From the NCBI RefSeq assembly GCF_000149955.1, contig NC_030987.1, positions 3,255,138-3,319,137 of the forward strand: a DNA stretch of 64,000 bases, written 5' to 3'. The DNA is from Fusarium oxysporum f. sp. lycopersici 4287. Taxonomy: Eukaryota; Ascomycota; Sordariomycetes; Hypocreales; Nectriaceae. Shown one piece after another: positions 21,810 to 32,381 of this stretch. A program made the position numbers and the translations under genes. Below the pieces are notes generated by a model. It did not search any database. It was not told the origin of the DNA and saw only the letters and a list, made by a program, of their open reading frames with translations. The stretch's first letter is position 1. Each line of letters starts with the position of its first letter.

Positions 21810-22780
21810 GTTGATGCTTGGTGAGGACAAAGCCTTGGAGTTGATGATGGGAAGAAACGAGGAGGCCAAGCGCTCGTTCCGCAAGAGAATGTGAACAAAC
21901 ACAAACGAGGAAAGAGAAGAGGGATAGAAGGAAAAGGGGAAAGAGATGTTGTGAGCTCAACACGGTTGACTTACACACGGAAGGGGCGCTCGGCGACTGC
22001 GATAGAGTTCGCAGTTGCCATCAGTGGCAGTTTGAAGGTGATGGCTTAGTTCCTTCCACATTGAATCATGTGGTGAGCGAACAGGATAACAGATGGGATC
22101 GTATTTCTCCGATAGTGAATATATGTTAAGAAAATGAATAAAAATCAATGTTTTCTTTCTTTTTATTTCAATGCTATTGTTATTTATTATGCGCAGATTG
22201 ATTATGCCGTCCTTTTCATTATATTGTTTGTATAAGCTTATATAACACTTCATCACTTAGACAAACCTTACGCAAATAACCTTAATCATAGCCTTAAACA
22301 GCTCCAGATCCACTAGAGCTTGATAAGAATCAGCTGTAAAGCTAAATGTTGGGATTTCCATTGTTGCATGTTGCCAAGGAGACTGCACTGCACTCTCTTA
22401 TTAATGGAACGTCAATTCTGCAATAACGAGGCCTTGACATAACGACCACGACAAGGACCATTAAATGAAAGTTTGGCCGCAGAGGTTCTTCGGTCAAAAG
22501 ACAATATCATATTCAAATCCCTATATATACCATTTCAACACGGCGATGGCTGATATAAAACTTCTATAAGATCAACCAGATTCAGGGAGCATCCAATTGG
22601 AGTGGCCTTTTTTGGCTTTCATCACCATAATGGGACAAGCCTGCATACGTACCTCGGCTTCACAATGACTGCCACATCCTTGATTTCAGGTCGATCGACC
22701 TCCATAAACCAGAGGCAAAAGCCTCACATTTCCTCTCTTTTCATTCTCATCTCAACAATTGATCAATCAATTCTCATATA
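21810..22780. other. Divergent promoter region, nothing identified
   Basis: Between the receptor start and the thioesterase start. It contains T/A-rich stretches (22130-22260) and no supported gene. Confidence 0.45.
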
Positions 22781-23587
22781 ATGCAAATTTCCAAGCTTCT
22801 AAGACCCATCTCCACTCAACTGCCGAGCTTCTACATCTCCCGATCGGCCCCGCACTCCCGGGTCCGAAATCGCATCATCGGACCTCCCGCAAACACGACC
22901 CTCTCACACATCAGCATCAAAGCCTTCTCGTCAGCCAAAATGGAGTTCCCACCCTTCCACAACTCAATCCTCTGCCCTGCACTTGACCTGGTGCCAGAGA
23001 ACGCACCACCTGATTTGTTCGCCTCGGAATTGTCCTTCTTTGCTTCTCATCCATGGACGGCTTCTCTGCTCTGCGCTCCTGATGCGATCCCTTTTCTTCC
23101 TTCATGTCGCAATCCAAAGTCACAAGCGCATGATCAGCTTTTTGGGAACACACTCAATAATTCTCGTGGCCTGAGGCATCTTATCAGTTACTTTCGTGCG
23201 CCTAGTTTTGAGGTCGCCAAGGATCCTGCACATAACATCACTGAGATCGCGGTGCTTGTATCAGTGGGCGAAGGTGTAAGCGGGTATCCTGGGGTGGTTC
23301 ATGGCGGAATTGTCGCGGCGTTGTTGGATGAGTCAATGGGTACCATCTTTGATTTGAATGGGACTTTGGGTAAAGAGGCTAGGGCGTTCAAGACGCATAG
23401 CGTGACGGGTGGTATAGACGTGAAGTATCTCAAGCCTGTGCCAACAGACAGCGTTGTCTGCATCACAGCTGTTGCAGAAGAGATTGATGGTCGGAAGACA
23501 AAGGTCAGAGGTGAGATGAAGGATGAGAAAGGCGAAGTGCTGGCGACCTGCTCAAGTCAATGGGTAGCACTTAAACCAAGCTTGTGA
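22781..23587 (+). CDS. Hotdog-fold acyl-CoA thioesterase, THEM4/PaaI type
   Basis: Intronless 268-residue protein predicted to hydrolyse an acyl-CoA. The hotdog domain covers about residues 130-265: VLVSVGEGVSGYPGVVHGG, then IVAALLDESMGTIFDLNG, where the HGG turn and the Asp/Glu of LLDE form the active-site region, then SVTGGIDVKYLKPVPTDSVV and the closing strands GEVLATCSSQWVALKP. The N-terminal 50 residues are basic, serine-rich and lack acids (MQISKLLRPISTQLPSFY), resembling a mitochondrial presequence; an internal ATG at 22940 (MEFPPFHNSIL) could make a shorter cytosolic form. Acyl-chain preference cannot be read from the sequence. Confidence 0.88.
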   Translation: MQISKLLRPISTQLPSFYISRSAPHSRVRNRIIGPPANTTLSHISIKAFSSAKMEFPPFHNSILCPALDLVPENAPPDLFASELSFFASHPWTASLLCAPDAIPFLPSCRNPKSQAHDQLFGNTLNNSRGLRHLISYFRAPSFEVAKDPAHNITEIAVLVSVGEGVSGYPGVVHGGIVAALLDESMGTIFDLNGTLGKEARAFKTHSVTGGIDVKYLKPVPTDSVVCITAVAEEIDGRKTKVRGEMKDEKGEVLATCSSQWVALKPSL

Positions 23588-23803
23588 TCAAAGGAGGCCG
23601 GCATACATATATGGTGGCGAGCAGGCTCCTGGATTAGAATAAGACTATATATTACTACCTAGACATAAGAAGAAAGGTATCAAGGAATGCAAGAGTGACA
23701 AAGCAAAAGTGGTATATGAAATCCATACAGGAACCTTTCGCCAATACTGAGAAGTCCATCTAATCAAGGTACAAATTATTTTCAGCCGTTAGTCATAAAC
23801 CGA

Positions 23804-25678
23804 TCATTTAGAGCTCTCTCCCCTCTCCGACTTCAAGCCGGGAACAATAGACTTGACCGCATCTTTAACTTTATGGGGATCTTCCAAAGCTTCGTAGGCG
23901 GCCTCTCGCTTACTCTTGTGTCCCTGCTGCCAAGATTCCTCACGGTCATCCAACTCGCTCTCGGCTGAGCTGATACTGCTCTGACTTCTGTTCATGACCA
24001 TGTTGATCATTCTGCCCTCGTTCTTCTTGACGTTACGCTGGTTCTTCTTCATATCCTGCAGCTCCTGGTCTTCCCAATGCATCGTAATTATACCCAGTCC
24101 TGGGAAGTTCTTCTCAAGAAACTCCTTCAGGTATGGCAGGGTTGACTTGTCTGGTCGGTATGTTCCGGAATCGTTGTCGATGATCAGTTGATAATATGCA
24201 GGATCATGTGGAGGATGTTCCTTTGGTGGACCTCCAGGGATGTCTTCCTGCGGATGTGTCTTGGTGTGAGGGTGCACATCATCTGAAGCAAGAGGCTTCT
24301 TAAGCCGCCGAATAAAGAATTCGCCTGAACAGGCGATGTACGTCTCAACATCCGAATGCATAGTGTGCTTGCTCAACATGTCGATACCGAATTCTTTGCC
24401 AGTCTCTGTAAATCTGAACATGCCGTCCAAGGTCAGAACATAGGTAAAAGTGCGACCTCCTTCGTCGAAGTGAACAAGCTTCAGGAATTGCTCTGAAGCC
24501 TCTGGCGAGCATGCATCGAAATCGCCATATTCTGTCGATGCGTTGAAATTATAGATACGACGATGCTGGCTGTGCAGTGCTTTGTTCAGGATTGTGCCGC
24601 GCAAGCCCGCTGAAGAGTAAATCGATGCAATAATAGGTCTAAACTCGACAAAGCGATGATACAGCTTGGGAGGCACTGGTCCTTGAAGCTGCATCTCATT
24701 TGCTTGGAAACTGATGACATGTTAGCATAGCCATTTTCATCTTGAACAAGCAACATACTCATATTTTTGTGTCTTGCTCTTCTTGTTCCCGTCTTGGTCG
24801 ACTTGCTGATCTTCATCCACTCGGGCATCGTCCTCGGCATTAGCGTTGACCTTGACACCGGCGATTCGACCGATCAGAGGACTGAAATGTTTGACCCATG
24901 TTGTTGGTCCAACAGTGTACATTTGCGCATAAGGCGGATCCGACGGTCCCAAAAGCTCCATGCTCAAACGCAGTAGAGGTGTCATGTGAATGTTGTGGGT
25001 AACAACACTACTAATAGCTTTGGCCAGATATGCTCGTTTGCTCATCATGCGCTTCTTAGCCTCATACACACGACCAGGAGCGGGAATGCCTTTCCAGTCT
25101 GGGCCTATACTGGGCACTTTAATTGTGACATTGCCCAACCTATCATCATGATCGGGGAAATCTTCATCGTACATTCGGCACTTGAGAGTAAAGCCTGTTG
25201 GCGGGACGTTGGCGACAATCCATTCATCTTCCCATTCCGGCTCGGTCGTCTTCCTTATGGTTTTCGTACGGTGGGTGAGATCGGGATCCTCCTTATGCCG
25301 CTTCGGCTGAGTACCTTTTAGAGTCGCATGAAGGAAGGGATCTGAAGAGGCTGTAACAAAGTCGCCAGGAGCAAGATTTGAGGCGCCGTGGAAGATGAAT
25401 CGAATGGTATAGCCTTGCGGCGCATCAGGAAGAGGGGTCGGGTCGAAGCCACCGGGAGGTCCTTTTGTAATCTGATGTACACGGTCTTTAAGGCCGGTTC
25501 CAATCTTTGTAGGACGCTTTATAGCGTGGTCATGATGATACTCCTGTCCATTTTGTTGTGGGTTCGCACCGTTTGTCTGCTCTTGTGATACTCCATTGCC
25601 ATTCTGTGTCGCTGTCTCGTCGTGGCTGTGACCGTTCGTTTGGCCATCGCCGTTGGTGCTGCTGATTGGAGTGGTCAT
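23804..25678 (-). CDS. C2-domain protein, conserved in filamentous fungi
   Basis: Two exons (25678-24759 and 24710-23804) close as 608 residues. The first 60 residues are Asn/Gln/Thr-rich and disordered. A C2-like domain spans about residues 88-210: YTIRFIFHGASNLAPGDF, SSDPFLHATLKGT, TEPEWEDEWIVANVP, and CRMYDEDFPDHDDRLGNVTI, with acidic residues in the positions expected for calcium ligands. The remaining 400 residues are conserved-looking but unnamed (PPKLYHRFVEFRPIIASIY, RRIYNFNASTEYGDFDA). The tail is charged with KKNQRNVKKNEGR and a KREAAYEALEDP helix. It probably binds phospholipid membranes with calcium; no enzyme motif is visible. An ATF/CREB palindrome lies about 520 bp upstream. Confidence 0.82.
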
Positions 25679-27584
25679 TTTCTAGACCCTTGTTTCTGCT
25701 GAAGAACGCGAAAGAAAGATCAAGATTGTGATCTAACGAGTTTGCGCCGGAGGATATACTGCTCGATACAGTAACCAAAAACTCTGCGTCACTTGAACGA
25801 AATAATGTCCTATCATCCGGGTACCCGAAGGATGGTTTTGTTATGACGATGAAGGAGGAGGGTTGGGTTCAATAACGGTTAAAAGAGGCTGGTTCGTAAG
25901 GGTCCTGTCCTCGTTAGATGGTGTGATAAGCGCCGTCGCAACCGTGGCTCTGGAACTGAACTAGAACTGCAACTATTATAATGGCGGCAGACGGTGGCTT
26001 ATATTTGAGCGCCATGCCAACCAGGCCATGATAATGGTACCTTTCTCCTAATCTCGTTACAGTGGCATGAGAACTTCAGCCAAGGTCAGACTTGGTCTAC
26101 CCACAACAGCTGTATAACTCAACATCTCTTGGCGCCATGAAGCGTCGCAAGCTCTCATGGCCAAGTCATTAAAAGTACCATTGAATTTGCTATTTTCTGA
26201 CGTCACCTCGAGTTGTGTACAGGGAAATGCATGCAGGACTTCACGGCTATAGCGGCATTTGATGTGCCAAGGGCTGGGCTGTAGCGGCTATGAGTGCCGC
26301 CCAGCGTGGGAACCCCTTGAGATTCACCCACCTAGATGGGGCTTTTAGGGGACCCTGATCATTTTTCTCGGCACAGCCTAGCAATTCTTTACGCGATGGC
26401 TTCGGAACGCGGCTCGCCTGTCAAAGCGACTTTTAGTTCAATCATGAGATCTGCGTCGTAAATTTCGATTTTGCTTGTTCATGATCGACATCCTAAAGTT
26501 TCACATCTTTTCTCCAGCCATTATCTACTACCACTTCTGGTAACAATATTCACTTACACGCAAGCCGTCTGCTTGCTTCACAACATTGAAATGCAATCCT
26601 CAGCTTGAGTCAGGACACTAACATGTGGCTACTAATGTAATTAGTTCATTGAAGGCTCAAGCTCGGATCTCGGATCCAATGTTGGCCAGGCCCTTGTTCT
26701 AGACAATAACAAAGCCTCCATCTAATCATTCCATTATCAAATCTAAGGCTGCTTGATGTCCATCATTCAAAATCTGCCAAACCCATGTCTAATTAACCTT
26801 TATACGAACCAGTCAGCCCAATCTAACTAAGGTTGTTTAAATGTCCGAACGTGTTAGCGATAACTCAGAAACTCTTGTTTTACGAAATAGCGAATGAGAA
26901 GTCATTCCGCCACCTTTATTGGCCTGCTCTTGAGCTTCCTGATGCCTTATGCATGTTGTTACCGTTATTGCCAAACTGACACCTAATTTCATAGCCACGG
27001 GGCATATACACAAAAAACACATATCTACGAGGAGACCAATAGATTGCTGTTCTTGGTATTCGGCAACTCCGTGAACGGCATCACTCAACAACAATACATT
27101 CAGCCGCACATAGCTTCGCTACTTGCCTACTCAGATACGGCACAGACCCCACGTGGACTATCATGGTCTCATGTCAGCATCCAAATCAAGCCTCAGCCGT
27201 TCGTTAAGCTGGCTTGCATAGGCTGGGTGGTCATCTTTCTTGCCAAAACATGCATAGGCAAGAAATAACCATCCAGGGTACATTACATACTCACCTAAGT
27301 CAAGCCTTTGCCCCGTCTGTGTCGCGGTCTGATTCAAACGCTGGTTATTGTCAAATAGCAAGCAAGCATATTAACTTGAAATCGTTTATATCCATATATC
27401 ATTTGAAAGAGTTTGTGCTATCCTTTGTGACATAATGTTTCTTAGTGGATGAAACGTCGAGCCATTGCTATACACTCCTGATATTCACCATAGCAGTGAC
27501 TTTCCTTAACCAATGCATATTTCACATAAAGTACAGACATAGATAAACAAAAAGCGATCCCAGCACTAATTAGCAAGTGAAACC
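25679..27584. other. Long intergenic region, no supported gene
   Basis: Holds the C2-protein promoter at its left and the 3' flank of the fasciclin gene at its right. The TGACGTCA palindrome (26198-26205) is described separately. CCCCT and AGGGG stress-element cores lie at about 26310-26353. Short frames at 26837-27109 and 27044-27435 look like chance. Confidence 0.45.
26198..26205. promoter_or_regulatory. ATF/CREB-type palindrome TGACGTCA
   Basis: Perfect 8-base CRE consensus about 520 bp upstream of the C2-domain gene start. Fungal ATF/CREB bZIP factors (Atf1/AtfA) bind this word in stress-responsive promoters. A single site may occur by chance. Confidence 0.3.
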
Positions 27585-28622
27585 TTAGAAGAGACCATAA
27601 ACTGAATCAATCACCTTCCCAATCCTCCATACACAACCATTCGAACCACAGTCCCTCTTCTCAACCTCCGCATTCATAACCCTCCCCCCTTCAACCTCGA
27701 GCTTGAATCCCGCGCGCCCCTTGATATGTTTTCCATCCATTCTTCCGAAACCTGCCATTAGGAAGAACCGTGTCGCATCGGCGTTACCAGGTGCCTCAGC
27801 AACTTTGGTGAACGACTTTAGCGCTTCATTCGAAGGCACGAGGTAGACAACCTTGGAGTTCTCCTTTGTGCGACGTCCGGAGAACGACATATCAAGACGA
27901 TCTCTGGGGAACCACGGTGCAACGGTATATAGCAGCTCTCTGACGCGAGATGTCTCAGGGTCGGCGGCCAATATATCCTTCATTGACTTGGAAGGGGAGT
28001 GCTTGATGGTTGGTAGAGAGCGGTGATTTCTGGCGGAGTCTTCACCGAAATAGGTGAGCAATGGATCAAGAATGTTGTCAATTTTGTACACGATGCCGTT
28101 CGAAGCGGGAACACGGATTGGTTTGCCTTTCTTGTCTTTCAGGAGTTTAGCTTGTGTGCGAGCGCGCACATCAGTCTTCGTCAAGCCTGGGTTGGTGGTG
28201 ATAACCCCCTTCGAGTCAGTATGAATTGAGAAACCCTCAATCGAGACGATGTTCTTATTGTATAGATCATGTGGAGCGAGTTTGCCCGGCAAGATATGCG
28301 TACGGAGAAGAGTGGTCAAGAGAGGATAACCAACTGCTGTGGTCAGCTTCTCCGTGAGGCCATGGACCTTAGCAATCGCCTCGTTGGTAGGGGCGAGGAT
28401 GGTGAAGTCAAGACCAACGTTGTTGTCATTGAAACGCTCCTCGAATGCAGGTTCGGGAATTCCAATGCCACCTCCTGTTGACTTGAAGAGTTCATAGAAT
28501 GCGGTCAAGTCCTTGTACTCTTCCAGAACAGTGAGGACAGCATTGGTGCGATTAACCTTGGCTGATGCTCCAGCCAAGAAGAGCATGGAAGCGCACAGCG
28601 CTGCTTTGAAGAAGTTGGTCAT
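27585..28622 (-). CDS. Secreted fasciclin (FAS1) domain protein
   Basis: Intronless 345-residue protein with a clear signal peptide (FFKAALCASMLFLAGASA, cleavage near residue 21). Two FAS1 domains follow. The first, about residues 28-185, has VLEEYKDLTAFYELFK, DFTILAPTNEAIAK, LLRTHILPGKL and ASNGIVYKIDNILDPLL. The second, about 200-345, is more diverged: MKDILAADPETSRVRELL, VVYLVPSNEALKSF and VWRIGKVIDSVYGLF. FAS1 proteins mediate adhesion at the cell surface; no GPI-attachment tail is visible, so it is probably secreted or vacuolar rather than anchored. The C-terminal CGSNGC pair may form a disulfide. Confidence 0.9.
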   Translation of the reverse strand: MTNFFKAALCASMLFLAGASAKVNRTNAVLTVLEEYKDLTAFYELFKSTGGGIGIPEPAFEERFNDNNVGLDFTILAPTNEAIAKVHGLTEKLTTAVGYPLLTTLLRTHILPGKLAPHDLYNKNIVSIEGFSIHTDSKGVITTNPGLTKTDVRARTQAKLLKDKKGKPIRVPASNGIVYKIDNILDPLLTYFGEDSARNHRSLPTIKHSPSKSMKDILAADPETSRVRELLYTVAPWFPRDRLDMSFSGRRTKENSKVVYLVPSNEALKSFTKVAEAPGNADATRFFLMAGFGRMDGKHIKGRAGFKLEVEGGRVMNAEVEKRDCGSNGCVWRIGKVIDSVYGLF

Positions 28623-30321
28623 GTTTGAAAAGAGAGTGTCGAGCGATAATTGTTTTGCTGAAGCTGATGTCTCACATCGTTAGTTGCGGAGCTTCGTACC
28701 ATTTTATAGATATTTCAATATTATCATTGGACTCCGTAGCTTTGACGATGTTACCCAAGTCGAGTATTACTGTGCATAAGAGAAAGAAAATTCAGGTTTT
28801 CTTGATTTTGGAGATTTTCAATGCAACGCTCTTTTGCTCCGTGATGCTTCATGCTTCATACTCAAGTTAAAGTATGTGCTACTCGTGGTTGAGAGGAATT
28901 ACACCAGAACAAGTAACCATGCACCAAAGATCAAACACGCTGCTGAACCTTGATTCGAGCCGGGACGATCATGCTCCTCACGGGCCAGCTTTATTATCAG
29001 CCCTTTATGATTAGTTTAATATGCTGTGCGGCCATAGTCTTTCGCGACAGCGTCCAGAGCTTATAAATGCCATCAGTTATCGAATTCCAGTTAATTTTGT
29101 GGCATTTGGGGGCATAAAATGGCACGATCAAGTAACATCAGGACGCTTCATGAGAATACTGAGTATTCGCTCATATGAATTTCTAAGTCTATCATCTGAT
29201 TCCAATACCTACAGGTAGTGATAATGAAGGACAGTATCTCACAAAGTAATGTGTAGCGTTTTCTTGATAGTCATTACTCTAGATATCAAACTCAACAATG
29301 ACTCAAACATTCTGCTTTATCAATTACGAATCTTACACTACATACAACTACTACATGAAGCTGAGACTGTATTGGGAATGCAATCAGATAGAAGTGAATA
29401 GTAACTGGAAGAATATAACATAAGTGCCGAAGATGATTCTACTCATATAAGTTCATAGACGCATGATATACCCCTTACCCTAGAGCACTGTGATTTTCGC
29501 AACTGGTTGCTGCGCTGCCTGAGCAGCTACAGCAAAGGAAGACACGGGGAAGCTGGTGGCTAAAGCAAGCTGAAGCGATGCCATTAGGACACGCTGGACT
29601 GTAACTTAGCTGTTCTGATTCAACGTCCCCTTCTTGAATGTTACTATTTTAATCTTTTGTCCCTGCGAACTTCTTAACGCGGATGATGTTGGTGAGGATT
29701 CTAAGTACCTATTTAAAAAGATACTCTTTTCTTGCAGCACATATAGCCATAGCGGGTGTACCTCCGAAGCAAGGTACATCTCTCATCAATACGTGCCATT
29801 GTTCAGGGTCTGAGTCCCTTCTTACATCGGCCAAGGACAATCACGACATCTGCTTTAATGCGGTATTTTATCCGAATGATGAGTGACATTAACTCCCCGA
29901 CCAACTGGTGTTCCTATTGTGCCATATGTACTCGTTCAAGGTGATGAAAAGGCTGATGAATGGAAGTATCTTTTAGCTGTTAGTGACCTCCTTGGATTCC
30001 GTGAGCTTCTCCCAATCGTCATCCCTAGTGGGGCTTTCAGACAAGCTGATTGGTACCAATCGTCATTCCAGTTGCCATTGCCCCGCTGTCGATCTGACTG
30101 CCCCGCCATTTGCTACCCTGAGATCCAATGGAAAGAGCTTATCGAGCTTCTGAAGCCATTGATCATACGGGGAGCTCAACAGAAGAAATCCCATTGTTCC
30201 TGTTCCTGGGCCTGGCACCGCATCAGCACTGCATTTCACTTGCCTCGTCCCAACGCTTGCTCAGCTGTTAGGTTTAGGTACTGTAGGTATAAAGCTCCAC
30301 GCTCGCCTCCTCTTTTTCAAG
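28623..30321. other. Divergent promoter region, nothing identified
   Basis: Between the fasciclin start and the FKBP12 leader. A frame at 29883-30536 overlaps the FKBP exon on the same strand in another register and looks like chance. No repeat or RNA gene was noticed. Confidence 0.4.
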
Positions 30322-30426
30322 ATGCGCCCTTTCTCTCCTGCATCCATCTCCCGCGTTACTCGCACAACCACTCGAATCAATCCCTTTTTTACCCAACCTC
30401 GCAACTTTTCTTTCACACAAGCCATA

Positions 30427-31088
30427 ATGGGTGTTCAGAAGACCATCATCTCCGAGGGCAGCGGCGCCTCTCCTCAGGTCGGCCAAAAGGTCACCATCCA
30501 ATACACCGGCTGGATCAAGGACGAGTCCAAGCCTGACAACAAGGGTGACCAGTATGTTCATTCGTACGCCCACCGCTCTTGAACGCAGTTGACAACTCTC
30601 TTCACAGGTTCGATAGCTCCGTCGGCCGTGGTGCCTTTGTGGTCCCCATTGGTGTTGGCCAGGTCATCAAGGGTGCGTCTCCCTATCCAGTTTCGGATCT
30701 GTAACGCATAAGACACCAAAGCTGACTCCAAATAGGCTGGGATGAGGGTGTTACCCAAATGAAGCTCGGCGAGAAGGCCCTTCTCGACATCACCCCGTAA
30801 GTGTTCTCAACATCCTCAGATTAGTTGATATTTGGAATGCTAACCGTCACTGGCAGTGACTACGGCTACGGCGCTCGGTAAGCTCACAAATTAGGGCCAT
30901 TGGACATGATGCCTCTGGAGCCGTCAAGCTAGACCATGAAGAAACAACTAACATAGTTAACAGCGGCTTCCCCGGCGCCATTCCCCCCAACGCCACCCTC
31001 CTCTTGTAAGTTGATTGAATATTACCAGATAAATGAACAGCCTACTGACTACTCCTTCAGCGAGGTTGAGCTCCAGAAGATTAACTAA
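30427..31088 (+). CDS. FPR1: FKBP12-type peptidyl-prolyl cis-trans isomerase
   Basis: Small FK506/rapamycin-binding prolyl isomerase, cytosolic, that binds calcineurin or TOR in the presence of those drugs. Six exons close as 113 residues: 30427-30551, 30608-30672, 30736-30796, 30857-30877 (21 bases), 30964-31005 and 31061-31088. Recognisable parts: [76 protein letters not shown]. The drug-pocket Tyr, Phe, Val/Ile, Trp and Tyr residues are all present. An in-frame ATG at 30322 would extend the protein by 35 residues with an Arg/Ser/Phe-rich, acid-free leader (MRPFSPASISRVTRTTTR), which resembles a mitochondrial presequence. The MGVQ start gives the canonical length and is the primary call. 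Confidence 0.92.
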
Positions 31089-32381
31089 GTCCCTCAACTA
31101 TCTACCGCTATCCTTCGATCGAGTCTGGGAACATGAAGCTTTGACGGGCTTCTGATTAGCTGCAAACGCTCAACGAATGCTACGATCGACCTGGTGCTCA
31201 TTATACCCCTACAGACATGTAGCATCGGGGTGCAGTATGGAGTGAGGAACCAAATATGGCGACTTCTACATATTTCCTAGGGACGGTCAAACAAAGAATA
31301 ATTGAGATCCAACGTGAACCTCTGTGATGACCATTGCTGGCATGTGTTGGTGAACAAAAGGATGCACCGATAAATTGAAAGATATAATCAAGTATCTCGA
31401 TGCCCCACCCCAAGCTGCTAATCAAGTATGTTTCTTTGTGCCGTAACTGAAGCTCACGTTGGTATGGCATCATGCGTAAAAATGCCCCGCGTACATCGAC
31501 CCCGCCGTTTAAATCTCATGATGGACCTGCATGATTCTGAGGGTACCTGAACAAGAAGGTCGAGATCGCTGCAGTACCCTGAAAAATCGTACTGATGTGT
31601 CCGTAAGGGTTCTATACACCCGAAACTAACCGTGTCAAGTCAATGGAATCCAACAGAAGCTTGGAATCAGAAGCAATTAAGTGCTAGACCCATGAGAGGG
31701 GCGTCACCTACGTGTAGCTTTCACCCTAGCAACCTTGAACGTCCATACAGTTGACTTGCTGCGGGGCTGCTGTGCCACGCTGAGCTTGTGTACTTACTGG
31801 AGACTTCAAAATACCTAGGCTGCTGGTGGGTGAATGACTCGAAGAAACAGTTCAAAATTGTTCATTGCAGCAAAAACAGTATATAATACCTTAGTGAATA
31901 CAAAATGAACCGATAAGAAGTGCAGATTGAAGCCTTGTACTGATTGATACCTCAGGCCAGGTGGCTTATTAAAGCTGAGGCGCCCGCTGACAGTATGGTT
32001 AGTGGGGCAAGACAGCTCTGCCTGGGGGCTTGGGCCATTACCTCATCACCATAGGACACTCCATGTCGCGCTCTCTTGTTCCACTCAACTTTCAAAAGTA
32101 GAACCTCTTTTCTTACAAACCACATTTGACCATACTCACAACACGAATTTTACGACTCTACGGTCTGCGACGAAGATACACATCGCTCGCGGATAACTCA
32201 TTCTCCTTTCTCCATCTCTCACCGTCCCCTTCTACTCTTTGGTGGGGTTGAGCTCTGCCTGGTGCTGGATCGCCTTCGCAACGACTGACGCAGCGTTTCC
32301 AACATTACCACCTCTTCTAAAACAGCCAAGCTGGGGAAGCGAAAGCTCTCCAACGGGGAGTCACCTACCCATAAAAGAATA
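31089..32381. other. Intergenic region upstream of UBA1, nothing identified
   Basis: Contains the FKBP12 3' flank and the UBA1 promoter and 5' leader. Short frames at 31201-31473 and 32002-32196 are unsupported. Confidence 0.45.

Noticed and set aside
29883..30536. 217-codon frame before FKBP12
   Set aside because: Overlaps the first FKBP exon in another register and has no recognisable features.
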